Made by a program: the position numbers and the translations under genes. A DNA stretch of 64,000 nt from Alphaproteobacteria bacterium (GTDB lineage: Bacteria > Pseudomonadota > Alphaproteobacteria > Caulobacterales > Aquidulcibacteraceae): the NCBI GenBank assembly GCA_018969015.1, contig JAGWZE010000011.1, positions 32,282 through 96,281 of the forward strand, given 5' to 3'. Position 1 is the first letter of the stretch. Every line of letters begins with the position of its first letter. Below, in pieces: positions 54,341-62,367 of the stretch. Below the pieces are notes generated by a model. It saw nothing but the letters and a program-made list of their open reading frames with translations, did no database searches and was not told where the DNA came from.

Positions 54341-54751
54341 ATGACCGAAGCGATCTTCAAGGGCGCCAGCGGGAAGCTCTATCGGTTCCACGTCCTGCGC
54401 GCCCAGGCCCCGGCGCTGCCCGAGCCCGCTCTCTATTGCTTCGCGCGCCCCGGTCCCGGCGGCCGGTCGTGGACGCCGCTGTTCCTCTCCCGCACCGGCA
54501 ACCTCGCCGATCGCCTGAACGGCCACGAGCGCTGGGACGAGGCGCAGCGCCTCGGCGCCACGCACGTGCTGGCCTTGTTCGAGCCCGAGCGCGAGAACCG
54601 CGCCTTCGCCGAGACGGACCTTCTGGACGCGCTGCGTCCCGCCCTCAACGCGCCGCAGATGGCGCCCGAGGATGGCCACGGGCCCGAGCGCATCGTCGCC
54701 TTCGTGCGCCCGCCTGTGCGCTTCGATCCGCCGATCCGGCTCGCGCGCTGA
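54341..54751 (+). CDS. degenerate GIY-YIG-like protein
   Basis: 136 residues, mostly of the length of a GIY-YIG domain. YCF near 32-34 stands where GIY normally is and LFLS near 47-50 where YIG is; the downstream landmarks fit better: RTGNLADRL (R58), GHERW (H62), E91 in AETDLLDALRP and the ALN ending (N103). So the fold seems present while the catalytic Tyr residues are changed. It may have lost or altered nuclease activity. A candidate SOS box lies 53 bp upstream. Function unknown. Confidence 0.6.
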   Translation: MTEAIFKGASGKLYRFHVLRAQAPALPEPALYCFARPGPGGRSWTPLFLSRTGNLADRLNGHERWDEAQRLGATHVLALFEPERENRAFAETDLLDALRPALNAPQMAPEDGHGPERIVAFVRPPVRFDPPIRLAR

Positions 54752-54763
54752 GGAGCGCGTGCG

Positions 54764-55957
54764 CTAGAGGCCGAGTTGGCGGGCGGCGAGATCGCGCATG
54801 ATTTCTTCCGATCCGCCGCCGATCGCATTGACGCGCACCTCACGATAGATGCGCTCGACGCGGGAGCCCTGCAGATAGGCCGCGCCGCCGAGGATCTGAC
54901 TGGCTTCGCGCGCGCAGAACTCGAGCGTCTCGGTCGCCTGCACCTTCAGGAGCGAGAGATCGGCCACCGGCGTTTCGCCCTGGCTGACGCGCCAGGCGCA
55001 ATGCTCGAGATAGGCCGTGCTGGCGTTCACGCGCTGCACCATCGCCGCGATCTTGTGGCGGATCACCTGGTGATCCGCGAGCCGTTTGCCGAACGTGCGG
55101 CGCTGCTGCGCCCAGGCGGCGGCCTCCTCGATGCAGACGCGCGCGGACGCCGTCGCGCCCGCGGCCATGCCGAGACGCTCGCCATTGAAGTTCATCATGA
55201 TGCCGATGAAGCCGGCGTTCTCCGCGCCGATCAGGTTTTCGGCCGGAACCTCGACGTCGTCGAAATAGAGCGCCGCCGTATCGCTGCTCCACCAGCCCTG
55301 CTTGTCGAGCGGCGTGCGCGTGACGCCTCTGCTCTCCAGATCGATCAGCAGCAGCGAGACGCCGCCGGCGCCGGGGCCGCCCGTGCGCACCGCCGTCGTC
55401 GCGTAGCGGGACGTCATGCCGCCGGTGATGAACATCTTCGAGCCGTTGACGACGTAGCGGTCGCCCTTGCGCTCGGCGCGTGTGAGCAGGGCCGCGACGT
55501 CGGAGCCGCCGGACGGCTCGGTGATGGCGAGGCTGATCTGCATCTCGCCGCGCAGAACCGGCGGCGCGATGCGGGCTTTCATCTCCTCCGAGCCGATGTT
55601 CAGGATCGGCGGCAGGCCGATGCCATGGATCATCAGCGCCGCCGAGACGCCGCCCGCGCCCAGCCGCGCGAGTTCTTCCGACGTCACGATCCCCATGAAG
55701 CGATCATAGCCTTCGCTCCAGCCGCCATAGGCCTCGGGAAAACCGGCGCCGATCAGCCCGAATTCGCCGGCCTTGCGAAACACGTCGCGCGGCAGCACGC
55801 CGGCCTTTTCCCATTCGTTCACGTGCGGCGCGAGTTCGCGCTCCACGAACTTGCGCAGCTCGCGCCGCCAGGACGCATGCGCCTCGCCCATGAAGGGCGA
55901 AGGCGGGCGCAGGGCGTCGAAGTCGAGCGCGCCGGTGGGCTTGGCGAAGGCGTTCAT
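54764..55957 (-). CDS. acyl-CoA dehydrogenase
   Basis: 397-residue flavoenzyme. FAD/substrate blocks: GLIGAGFPEAYGG near 65, QISLAITEPSGGSDVAAL near 145, and YVVNGSKMFITGG near 175. The catalytic base is probably the Glu in NFNGERLGMA near 250 (isovaleryl/long-chain type), because the C-terminal YEGT motif is replaced by AIGGGSEEIM. The substrate is unknown. Start ATG 55957. It stands alone on the minus strand; electrons would go to ETF. Confidence 0.93.
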   Translation of the reverse strand: MNAFAKPTGALDFDALRPPSPFMGEAHASWRRELRKFVERELAPHVNEWEKAGVLPRDVFRKAGEFGLIGAGFPEAYGGWSEGYDRFMGIVTSEELARLGAGGVSAALMIHGIGLPPILNIGSEEMKARIAPPVLRGEMQISLAITEPSGGSDVAALLTRAERKGDRYVVNGSKMFITGGMTSRYATTAVRTGGPGAGGVSLLLIDLESRGVTRTPLDKQGWWSSDTAALYFDDVEVPAENLIGAENAGFIGIMMNFNGERLGMAAGATASARVCIEEAAAWAQQRRTFGKRLADHQVIRHKIAAMVQRVNASTAYLEHCAWRVSQGETPVADLSLLKVQATETLEFCAREASQILGGAAYLQGSRVERIYREVRVNAIGGGSEEIMRDLAARQLGL

Positions 55958-56214
55958 CGGCGTGTCCTCCGTAAGGCGCGCCGTCGCGGGGGCGTCCGCG
56001 CGGCGCAGCTGTGTTTGGCGCAGTCTAGAGCCGCCCCGCCGCGCCCGTCGACGGCGCCGCCGGGGCAAGTCGAGCGCTGATCATTCAAGTATTCGAGAGT
56101 GCGACGTTCGTCTGATCGTGCGTCCGTCTGTCACGCGACTGAAGTCCATCTTCGCGACGCAAATGATCGAGCGCAAAAGGAGGACATCTTCAAGAGAAGA
56201 GGGGGATTTCAATC

Positions 56215-56855
56215 ATGCATAGGTTTCTGACGGCCGCAGCGGCTGCAGCGCTGGCCACGTTGGCTCTGGCGCCGGCGGCGTCCGCGACGCCGTTCGACGG
56301 CAAGCTGACGGTGAATGTCGGCGTCGCCAACGTCGCGCCGGACGAAAGCGCCAAGATCAGCGCCATCGGCGGCACGGTGGACATCTCCACCAAGACCGTT
56401 CCGGCGACGACGATCGATTACCGCTTCAGCGAAAAGTTCTCCGCCGAGCTCTTGTGCTGCGTCACGCCGCACAAGGTGAAGGCGGTCGGCACGTCCGTCG
56501 GTACGGTCGATCTCGGCAAGGTCACGCTGTTCCCGCCGACGGTGACGCTGAAGTACCATTTCCTGCGCGATGCGCCGGTGAAGCCCTATGTCGGCGCGGG
56601 CGTGAACGTCACCGCCTTCTTCAACGAGAAGCTGCCCGCGGGGCCGGTGCGCAACATCGACTACAAGACGACCGTCGGTCCCGCGTTGCAGGTGGGCGCG
56701 AACATTCCGTTGTCGGAGCGTCTCGTCTCAATCTGGACGTGAAGAAGATCTGGATCGAGCCGACCGTGAAGCTCGACACCGTGCTCGGCCCCGTCAACGC
56801 CGACGTGAAGATCAACCCGATCGTGACGTTCATCGGCATCGGCTACAAATTCTGA
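56215..56855 (+). pseudogene. ompW: OmpW-family outer-membrane protein with a frameshift
   Basis: The gene starts with a signal peptide (about 1-25, ending ASA) and the mature barrel begins FDGKLTVNVGVANVAPDES, with PPTVTLKYHFL and KPYVGAGVNVTAFF as OmpW blocks. The frame ends early at a TGA (56740-56742), but a second frame continues with NLDVKKIWIEP to IGIGYKF, the expected C-terminus of a barrel with final Phe. One missing base near 56721-56730 (TCTCGTCTC) explains it: restoring one base gives 642 bp and 213 aa. Real mutation or sequencing error cannot be told here. A terminator follows. Confidence 0.85.
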
Positions 56856-56878
56856 GGCCATGCCGACAAGCGGCAGGA

Positions 56879-56904
56879 AGGCCCGGCGCCCGCCGGGCCT
56901 TTTT
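56879..56904 (+). terminator. terminator after the OmpW-family gene
   Basis: AGGCCCGGC and GCCGGGCCT pair perfectly over 9 bp with loop GCCC, followed by TTTT. It lies 23 bp after the reconstructed stop. Confidence 0.9.
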
Positions 56905-56931
56905 GCGTTTCGGCCTCGACGCTCGCGCGTG

Positions 56932-58800
56932 CTACGCGCGCCCGGCGATCCAGACGTCGACGGCGCCCGCCAGCGCGTCGAGCGGCACGGCCCCGCCCGT
57001 GAGCAGCAGCGCGTGATAGGCCTTGATGTCGAAGCGCGCGCCCATCGTCGCACGCGCCTTTTCGCGCAGCTCCGTCAGCTTGAGCGCGCCGAGTTCGTAG
57101 GCCGCGGCCTGGCCCGGCCACACCGCATAGCGATCCACCTCAGCCGCCACGAGCCCCGGCGCGTCGCCCGTAAGCTCGGCCAGATAGCCGATTGCCTGCT
57201 CGCGCGGCCAGCGCAGCGCGTGGATGCCGGTATCCACCACCATGCGCGCCGCGCGCCACAGCCGCCACCGCAGATAGCCGAGACGTCCATAGGGGTCGCC
57301 GTCATAGACGCCCATCTCGTCCACGAGTTGTTCGGCATAGACGCCCCAGCCTTCGATGAAGCCGGGGCACGCCATCAGCCGCCGCACGAGCGGCAGACCC
57401 GTCGCTTCCTGCGTCGACGCCATCTGGAGATGATGGCCGGGAACGCCCTCGTGTGCGGCGAGCGTCGTGAGATCGAACTTCACCAGCGCGGAGAGATCGC
57501 GCGTGTCGACCACGACGACGCCGGGTTGTCGCGCGGCGGGGCGCGGCGGCTGGTAGAAGGCCGTCGGCTGGCCTGCCGGCGCCGACGGCGGCGCAGCGCG
57601 GAACTCCAGCGGCGCACGCGTCCGCGCCGAGAACCACCCGCTCATCCGCTGTTCGATGCGCGTGCGCGCGGCGCGCATGTCGACGAGGACCTGCGCCCGG
57701 CTTTCGTCCGTGTCCGGATAACGGAAGCGCGGATCGGCCGCGAGCGCCGCGAGCCGCGGCCCCACATCGCCCTGCATCGAGCCGAGCGCGCGCAGCGCGA
57801 CGTCGATCTGCGCCTGAACCTCCTTCACCCGCTGCAGGCCGATTTCGTGCACTTCCTGCGGGGTGTGGGCGGTCGTCGTCTCGTTGGCGAGGGCGGCGGC
57901 GTAATAGGCCGCGCCCTCCGGCGCGCGCCACACGCCCGGATCGGCCGGCGCCCGTGCGCGCATGTCCTGCACCGCCGCCAACGCGCGGCGATAGGCGGGG
58001 GCGATCTCGGCCGCGAACAGCTTCGATGCGTCCGTCAGCAGCTCCACGGCGTGCGCTTGGCCCGGCGCCGTGCGGCCCGGCTCGATCGTGCCCACCATCG
58101 CCTCGAGGCGCCGGCGCAGCGACAGGACAACCCCGGCCGTCTCGGGCGGTTGCCCCGCGATCGCGGCGAGCGCTGCGGCCGTACGGTCGAGCACCGCCGC
58201 CGGCGGAATGACGCCGGCGCCCGCATCGGCGCGCGCGCGCTGCGTCTCGTCGTCGAGCGCGCGGGCCATGCGCCCGAGCCGCGCCACATAGGAATCGGCG
58301 TCTTCGATGCGGGCAATGACGTGCTGGCTGTCGAGGAAGTCCGGCAGCGTCAGCGCCGCGCAGTCGAGATGGTTGAGCACGTAGGGCGCGAAGCCGCCCA
58401 GCTGCGAAAACCGCCCGAAATCGAACTGCGCCCCGGCGTCGAGGAGACGCAGCGACGAGGAGATCGCGTCGTAGCTCACCTTGTCGGCCGTAGACAGCCG
58501 CGCGCGATCGATCGCCTTGATCTGCGCGCGCCGACGCAGGATCGCATCTCGCCGCAGGTCGACGGCGCCCGCCGAGCGGTCATCGAGGCGATCAACGGAC
58601 CGCGTGCTGGGGTTCGGGTCCGCCGCGCCGATCCGCGTCGCCAATTCGGGAGAGTCGGCGATCAACTCGAGACCGAAATCCTCGATCAGGCCGGCGAAGT
58701 CGCTCTGCGGCGCCGGACCGCGCCGGCCGCAGGCGCTCAGCGCCGCGGCGGCCGCCGCCGCCGCGAGCGCGCCGCGTCGGGTCATCGTCGTCCGCGCCAT
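56932..58800 (-). CDS. DUF885-family metallopeptidase-like lipoprotein
   Basis: 622 residues. The N-terminus MTRRGALAAAAAAAALSACG has a twin-arginine pair and lipobox LSAC, so the protein may be exported as a Tat lipoprotein. The helical DUF885 domain contains LAAHEGVPGHHLQMAS near 450, the HExxxGH-type zinc site of this family, and FIEGWGVYAEQLVDE further on. DUF885 proteins are predicted peptidases; substrate unknown. I use ATG 58800; ATG 58785 also fits. It lies 27 bp after the OmpW terminator and is transcribed towards it. Confidence 0.88.
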   Translation of the reverse strand: MARTTMTRRGALAAAAAAAALSACGRRGPAPQSDFAGLIEDFGLELIADSPELATRIGAADPNPSTRSVDRLDDRSAGAVDLRRDAILRRRAQIKAIDRARLSTADKVSYDAISSSLRLLDAGAQFDFGRFSQLGGFAPYVLNHLDCAALTLPDFLDSQHVIARIEDADSYVARLGRMARALDDETQRARADAGAGVIPPAAVLDRTAAALAAIAGQPPETAGVVLSLRRRLEAMVGTIEPGRTAPGQAHAVELLTDASKLFAAEIAPAYRRALAAVQDMRARAPADPGVWRAPEGAAYYAAALANETTTAHTPQEVHEIGLQRVKEVQAQIDVALRALGSMQGDVGPRLAALAADPRFRYPDTDESRAQVLVDMRAARTRIEQRMSGWFSARTRAPLEFRAAPPSAPAGQPTAFYQPPRPAARQPGVVVVDTRDLSALVKFDLTTLAAHEGVPGHHLQMASTQEATGLPLVRRLMACPGFIEGWGVYAEQLVDEMGVYDGDPYGRLGYLRWRLWRAARMVVDTGIHALRWPREQAIGYLAELTGDAPGLVAAEVDRYAVWPGQAAAYELGALKLTELREKARATMGARFDIKAYHALLLTGGAVPLDALAGAVDVWIAGRA

Positions 58801-58844
58801 CAGCCCCCCGCGCTCCGTTGCGTTCGGCCCGCCGCGCCCGCCCG

Positions 58845-59699
58845 TCAGGTCAGGACGCAGCGGCCGTTCTTGATCACCGTGACGTTGCGCTCCGCGACGC
58901 TGGCCTCGAACGAGATCACGTTCCCGTCCCGCCACATGCGCGTCACGATGGTCTCGCCCGGGAACACCGGCGACGAGAATCGCACGTCGAAATTCTTGAT
59001 ACGCGACGGATCGTAGTCCGCGTAGGTCTGCAGCACAGCCCGGCAGGTGACCCCGTAGGTGCACAGCCCGTGCAGGATCGGCCGCGGGAAGCCGGCGAGG
59101 CGGGCCACGTTCGGGTCCGAGTGGAGGGGATTGCGGTCGCCCGAGAGGCGGTAGATCAGCGCCTGGTCGGGGCGCGTCACGAGGGCGACCTCGGCGTCAG
59201 GCGCCCGCGTCGGGGTGGGGTGCGGCTCGGGCGCCCCCTCGGACGGCCCGCCGAAGCCGCCATCGCCGCGCGCGAAAGTCGAGGAGACCAGCGTCGCCAA
59301 ACGCGCGCCTGTATCGGTGCGGGAGATGACGGTCTCTGTATAGATGACCGCGCCCTTATCCTTGCCCTTGTCATAAGCCCCGATCACCCGGACGGCGGCT
59401 TTGATTGGCGCTTCCGTCGGCAGGGGCTCGTGAATCTCGAGCTTTTGTTCGCCGTGGACGACCATGAGGTAGTTGATCCCCATCTGGCCGGCGAGCCCGC
59501 CCGCGCCCCAGGCGATCACCGTCGCCATGGTGGGCAAGGCCTTGAGCCCGTTCTCATAGACGAACGGCAGCTCCTTCTCGTTCATCGGGTCCGCGCCCAT
59601 GCCCACCCCGAGCGCGTAGAGCATGGTGTCGCGGTCGGTGTAGCGCGCGGTGAAGTCGTCCGAGGCGAGCGACAGGATCTGCGGGTACTGAATCGGCAT
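58845..59699 (-). CDS. MaoC-type (R)-specific enoyl-CoA hydratase
   Basis: 284 residues with two hotdog halves, as in bacterial relatives of the hydratase domain of peroxisomal MFE-2. The second half has the hydratase-2 motif YRLSGDRNPLHSDP near 190 (catalytic Asp and His), followed by GFPRPILHGLCTYG. The N-terminal half has YALGVGMGADP near 28 and lacks the motif. It hydrates trans-2-enoyl-CoA to the R-3-hydroxy form. ATG 59699 has GGAGGA. Single gene between the DUF885 and SapC genes. Confidence 0.92.
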   Translation of the reverse strand: MPIQYPQILSLASDDFTARYTDRDTMLYALGVGMGADPMNEKELPFVYENGLKALPTMATVIAWGAGGLAGQMGINYLMVVHGEQKLEIHEPLPTEAPIKAAVRVIGAYDKGKDKGAVIYTETVISRTDTGARLATLVSSTFARGDGGFGGPSEGAPEPHPTPTRAPDAEVALVTRPDQALIYRLSGDRNPLHSDPNVARLAGFPRPILHGLCTYGVTCRAVLQTYADYDPSRIKNFDVRFSSPVFPGETIVTRMWRDGNVISFEASVAERNVTVIKNGRCVLT

Positions 59700-59855
59700 G
59701 GGCGTCCTCCGGCGTCGTTCCGGCCATTGGACATTCCTGCAGCCCATGGCGCAAGGCGGGCTCAGGGCTGTTGCCGTCCTCGCGCTTTCGTGGTTGAAGC
59801 CGCGCAATCGAACCGGCGGCGGGGCGCCGCCGGGTGGGGTTTCCAGGAGACATCG

Positions 59856-60665
59856 ATGAGCGCCGGCGCCTCCAGCGATCCGCAACTCAGCGGCAACGTC
59901 ATGTTTTACAACCAGCCGGAGCCGCTGTCGCTCGACCGCCACCGCGGCCTCGGCGTCAAGCGCGTCGACGCGCCGTTCCTCTTCCTTCTCCAGGCGCACG
60001 TCGTGCCGATCACGGTCAACGAGTTCGGCGTCGCCGCCGCGAGCTTCCCGGTGATCTTCGCCGGCCCGGAAAAGACGCCGCTCGCCGTCATGGGCGCCCG
60101 CGCCGGGGACAACGTGTTTGTCGCGCCGAACGGCGAAGTCGATCCGGAGGCCTACCTTCCGGCCTTCGCCCGCCGCTATCCGTTCGTCTTCGCGTCCGAT
60201 CCGAACTCGGATCGTCTGCTCGTCTGCATCGACCGCGCGGCCCAAATGGTCGGCGAGAATCCGGACGTGCCGTTCTTCGAAGGCGACCAGCCCTCGAAGT
60301 ACACGCAGGACGCCATCGAGTTTTGCACCGAGTTCGAGCGTCACCGCCGCAACACGGAAGAGTTCGTCAAAATCCTCATCGAGCTCGACCTGTTCGAGGA
60401 AAAGACCGTCACCCTCACGGGCCGCAATCCCGATGGCTCCGAGGGCGCGCCGCAAAAGGTCGCGGACTATTTCGCGATCTCGGAAGAGAAGCTGAACACG
60501 CTGTCGCCGGAGAACTTCCTGCGCCTGCGCGATCAGGGCGTTCTCGGCCCGGTCTACGCGCACCTCGTTTCGCTGCTGTTGTGGCCGAAGATCATCCAGC
60601 GCGCGCTGCTGCGCGCCGAGGCCCAGGCGCAAGCCACAGAGCGGGCGCAAACGCCGCTCGCCTAG
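59856..60665 (+). CDS. sapC: SapC-family protein
   Basis: 269 residues. Pattern FYNQPEPLSLDRHRGLGVKR at the start, then VPITVNEFGVAAASFPVIF, FVAPNGEVDPEAYLPAFARRYPFVF and CIDRAAQMVGENPDVPFF are typical of SapC, linked in Campylobacter to S-layer expression or secretion but of unknown role in alphaproteobacteria. Cytosolic, no signal peptide. ATG 59856 is set by CAGGAGA. A strong terminator follows its stop. Confidence 0.9.
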   Translation: MSAGASSDPQLSGNVMFYNQPEPLSLDRHRGLGVKRVDAPFLFLLQAHVVPITVNEFGVAAASFPVIFAGPEKTPLAVMGARAGDNVFVAPNGEVDPEAYLPAFARRYPFVFASDPNSDRLLVCIDRAAQMVGENPDVPFFEGDQPSKYTQDAIEFCTEFERHRRNTEEFVKILIELDLFEEKTVTLTGRNPDGSEGAPQKVADYFAISEEKLNTLSPENFLRLRDQGVLGPVYAHLVSLLLWPKIIQRALLRAEAQAQATERAQTPLA

Positions 60666-60689
60666 CCTCCGGTTCAGGTCAAAAGAAAG

Positions 60690-60720
60690 CGCCGCGTCTC
60701 TCCCGAGACGCGGCGTTTTT
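60690..60720. terminator. terminator after sapC
   Basis: CGCCGCGTCTC and GAGACGCGGCG pair perfectly over 11 bp with loop TCCC, followed by TTTTT. On the other strand a TTTCTTTT stretch follows, so it may also serve the convergent MaoC-like gene. Confidence 0.9.
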
Positions 60721-60751
60721 CGTTTCCGACATCCGCGCCGCGCGCGCCGCG

Positions 60752-61201
60752 CTACCGCCGCGCCATCACCGAGCGCGTCATCAGCGCCATCACCATCTCG
60801 CCGTGCTGGTCGAGCACCTCGTGGCTGGCGATGAGGATGCCGCGATCGTCCGACACCGGCTGTTTCGAAACGAAGGTGAGGCGCACGCTCAGCACGTCCC
60901 CGGCATGGGCCGTCTTGTACCAGCGCAGCGCGTCCTGGCCGAGCCGCGCCAGCACGGGCCAGTCTTTCGTTTCCTCCCACAGCATGCGCGACCACAGCGC
61001 ATAGACGTGCGCCTGCGCAGCTGGCGGGGAATCGGGATCGGCCGCGTCGGCGCGCAGCGGCAGATGGGGAGCGAACCGGTCCTGGAACAGGCGGATGTCC
61101 TCGCCCGTCACATGCGCCGCGCCGAAAATGTGCACGTACCCGAGCGGGATGTCGTCGAACAGCCAGGACTGGCCGCGCGGAGCGGAGCGTTTCAGGTTCA
61201 T
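60752..61201 (-). CDS. MaoC-like hotdog hydratase
   Basis: 149 residues. LFDDIPLGYVHIFGAAHVTGEDIRLF at the start is the MaoC-type beginning; the helix ending in the hydratase-2 motif is only partly kept (the HxDP-like motif is not obvious; DADSPP follows). Strands VLSVRLTFVSKQPV and ILIASHEVLDQHGEMVMALM complete the hotdog. It may be a hydratase or a thioesterase. ATG 61201 overlaps the end of the MDR gene (ATGA), so the two are coupled. Confidence 0.8.
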   Translation of the reverse strand: MNLKRSAPRGQSWLFDDIPLGYVHIFGAAHVTGEDIRLFQDRFAPHLPLRADAADPDSPPAAQAHVYALWSRMLWEETKDWPVLARLGQDALRWYKTAHAGDVLSVRLTFVSKQPVSDDRGILIASHEVLDQHGEMVMALMTRSVMARR

Positions 61202-62229
61202 GCCGCGGCGCCCGGCGGGGCGGAAACTTCCACCAGCAGCTTGCCGTCGTGGTCGCCGGTGAACAACCGCTTCACCGCCTGCGGCGCGGTCTCCAGCCCC
61301 TTCTCGACATGCACCTTGTACTTCAGCTGGCCCGTCGCGACCCACGGGATCAGATCGCTCATCGCCTCCGCCGCGCGCGGCAGATAATCGATCACGATGA
61401 AGCCCTGCACCTTGATCCGGTGCATCAGGATCGAGGTGAAGTTCGTCGGCCCCGGCACGGGACCTTCGGCGTTGTAGGTGGAGATCATCCCGCACAGCGC
61501 CATGCGCGAGAAGTTGTTCATGCGCGCCATCACGGCGTCCATGATCGCGCCGCCGACATTCTCGAAGTTCACGTCGATCCCGTTCGGGCAGTGGCGGTCG
61601 AGCGCGGCGCCGACGTCCTCGGTCTTGTAGTTGATCGCCGCGTCGAACCCGAGGTCGCGCGTGATCCAATCGGCCTTGGCGGCCGAGCCGACGATCCCGA
61701 CGACGCGCGCGCCCTTGATCTTCGCGATCTGGCCGACGATCGATCCCACCGCGCCCGCGGCCGCGGAAACCACGACCGTTTCACCCGGCTTCGGCTGGCC
61801 GATGTCGAGCAGCCCGAAATAGGCCGTCAGCCCTGTCGCGCCGAGCACGGACATGTAGGCCGTGAGCGGCAGGCCGGGCAGTTGCGGCACGACGCGCGCC
61901 ACGCCCGGCGCGCAGATCTCGTAGTCCTGCCAGCCGGCGAGCCCGGTGAGCACCACCGCGCCGACCGGGATCTCCGGATCCTTGCTCTCCTCGACCACGC
62001 CCAGCGTGCCGCCGCGCATCACCGCGCCGATCTCCACCGGCGGCAGATACTGATCCATGTCGCTCATCCAGATCCGGTTCGTCGGATCGAGCGAGAGATA
62101 GACGTTGCGCACCAGCACCTCGCCGGCGGCGAGCGCGGGCACGGGGGCCTCGACCAGCTCCAGATCGGCGGGACCGATGTCTCCCGTCGGACGGCGGGCC
62201 AAACGCCACTGGCGGTTCAAGCGAGTCAT
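61198..62229 (-). CDS. NADP-dependent MDR oxidoreductase (PTGR/CurA-like)
   Basis: 343-residue zinc-free MDR. LSLDPTNRIWMSDMDQYLPP near 50 is a signature of prostaglandin-reductase or CurA-like enzymes; the NADPH site is VVSAAAGAVGSIVGQIAKIKG near 155, followed by GIVGSAAKADWI. They reduce alpha,beta-unsaturated ketones or aldehydes. ATG 62229 has GGAGGA. It starts a two-gene unit with the MaoC-like protein and is divergent from the histidine kinase gene, with 138 bp between them. Confidence 0.92.
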   Translation of the reverse strand: MTRLNRQWRLARRPTGDIGPADLELVEAPVPALAAGEVLVRNVYLSLDPTNRIWMSDMDQYLPPVEIGAVMRGGTLGVVEESKDPEIPVGAVVLTGLAGWQDYEICAPGVARVVPQLPGLPLTAYMSVLGATGLTAYFGLLDIGQPKPGETVVVSAAAGAVGSIVGQIAKIKGARVVGIVGSAAKADWITRDLGFDAAINYKTEDVGAALDRHCPNGIDVNFENVGGAIMDAVMARMNNFSRMALCGMISTYNAEGPVPGPTNFTSILMHRIKVQGFIVIDYLPRAAEAMSDLIPWVATGQLKYKVHVEKGLETAPQAVKRLFTGDHDGKLLVEVSAPPGAAA

Positions 62230-62367
62230 GAACGTCCTCCTGGCGTGACCCTGCACGTCCGGCCCGCCGAGGGGAAGGGCGCCCGATGGCGCAGTGAGCG
62301 GCGAGCAGGCGCCGGCGGCCCGATGTGCGCAATTCGTTAGGAGATCCGGACCATCGTCAGTTCGATT

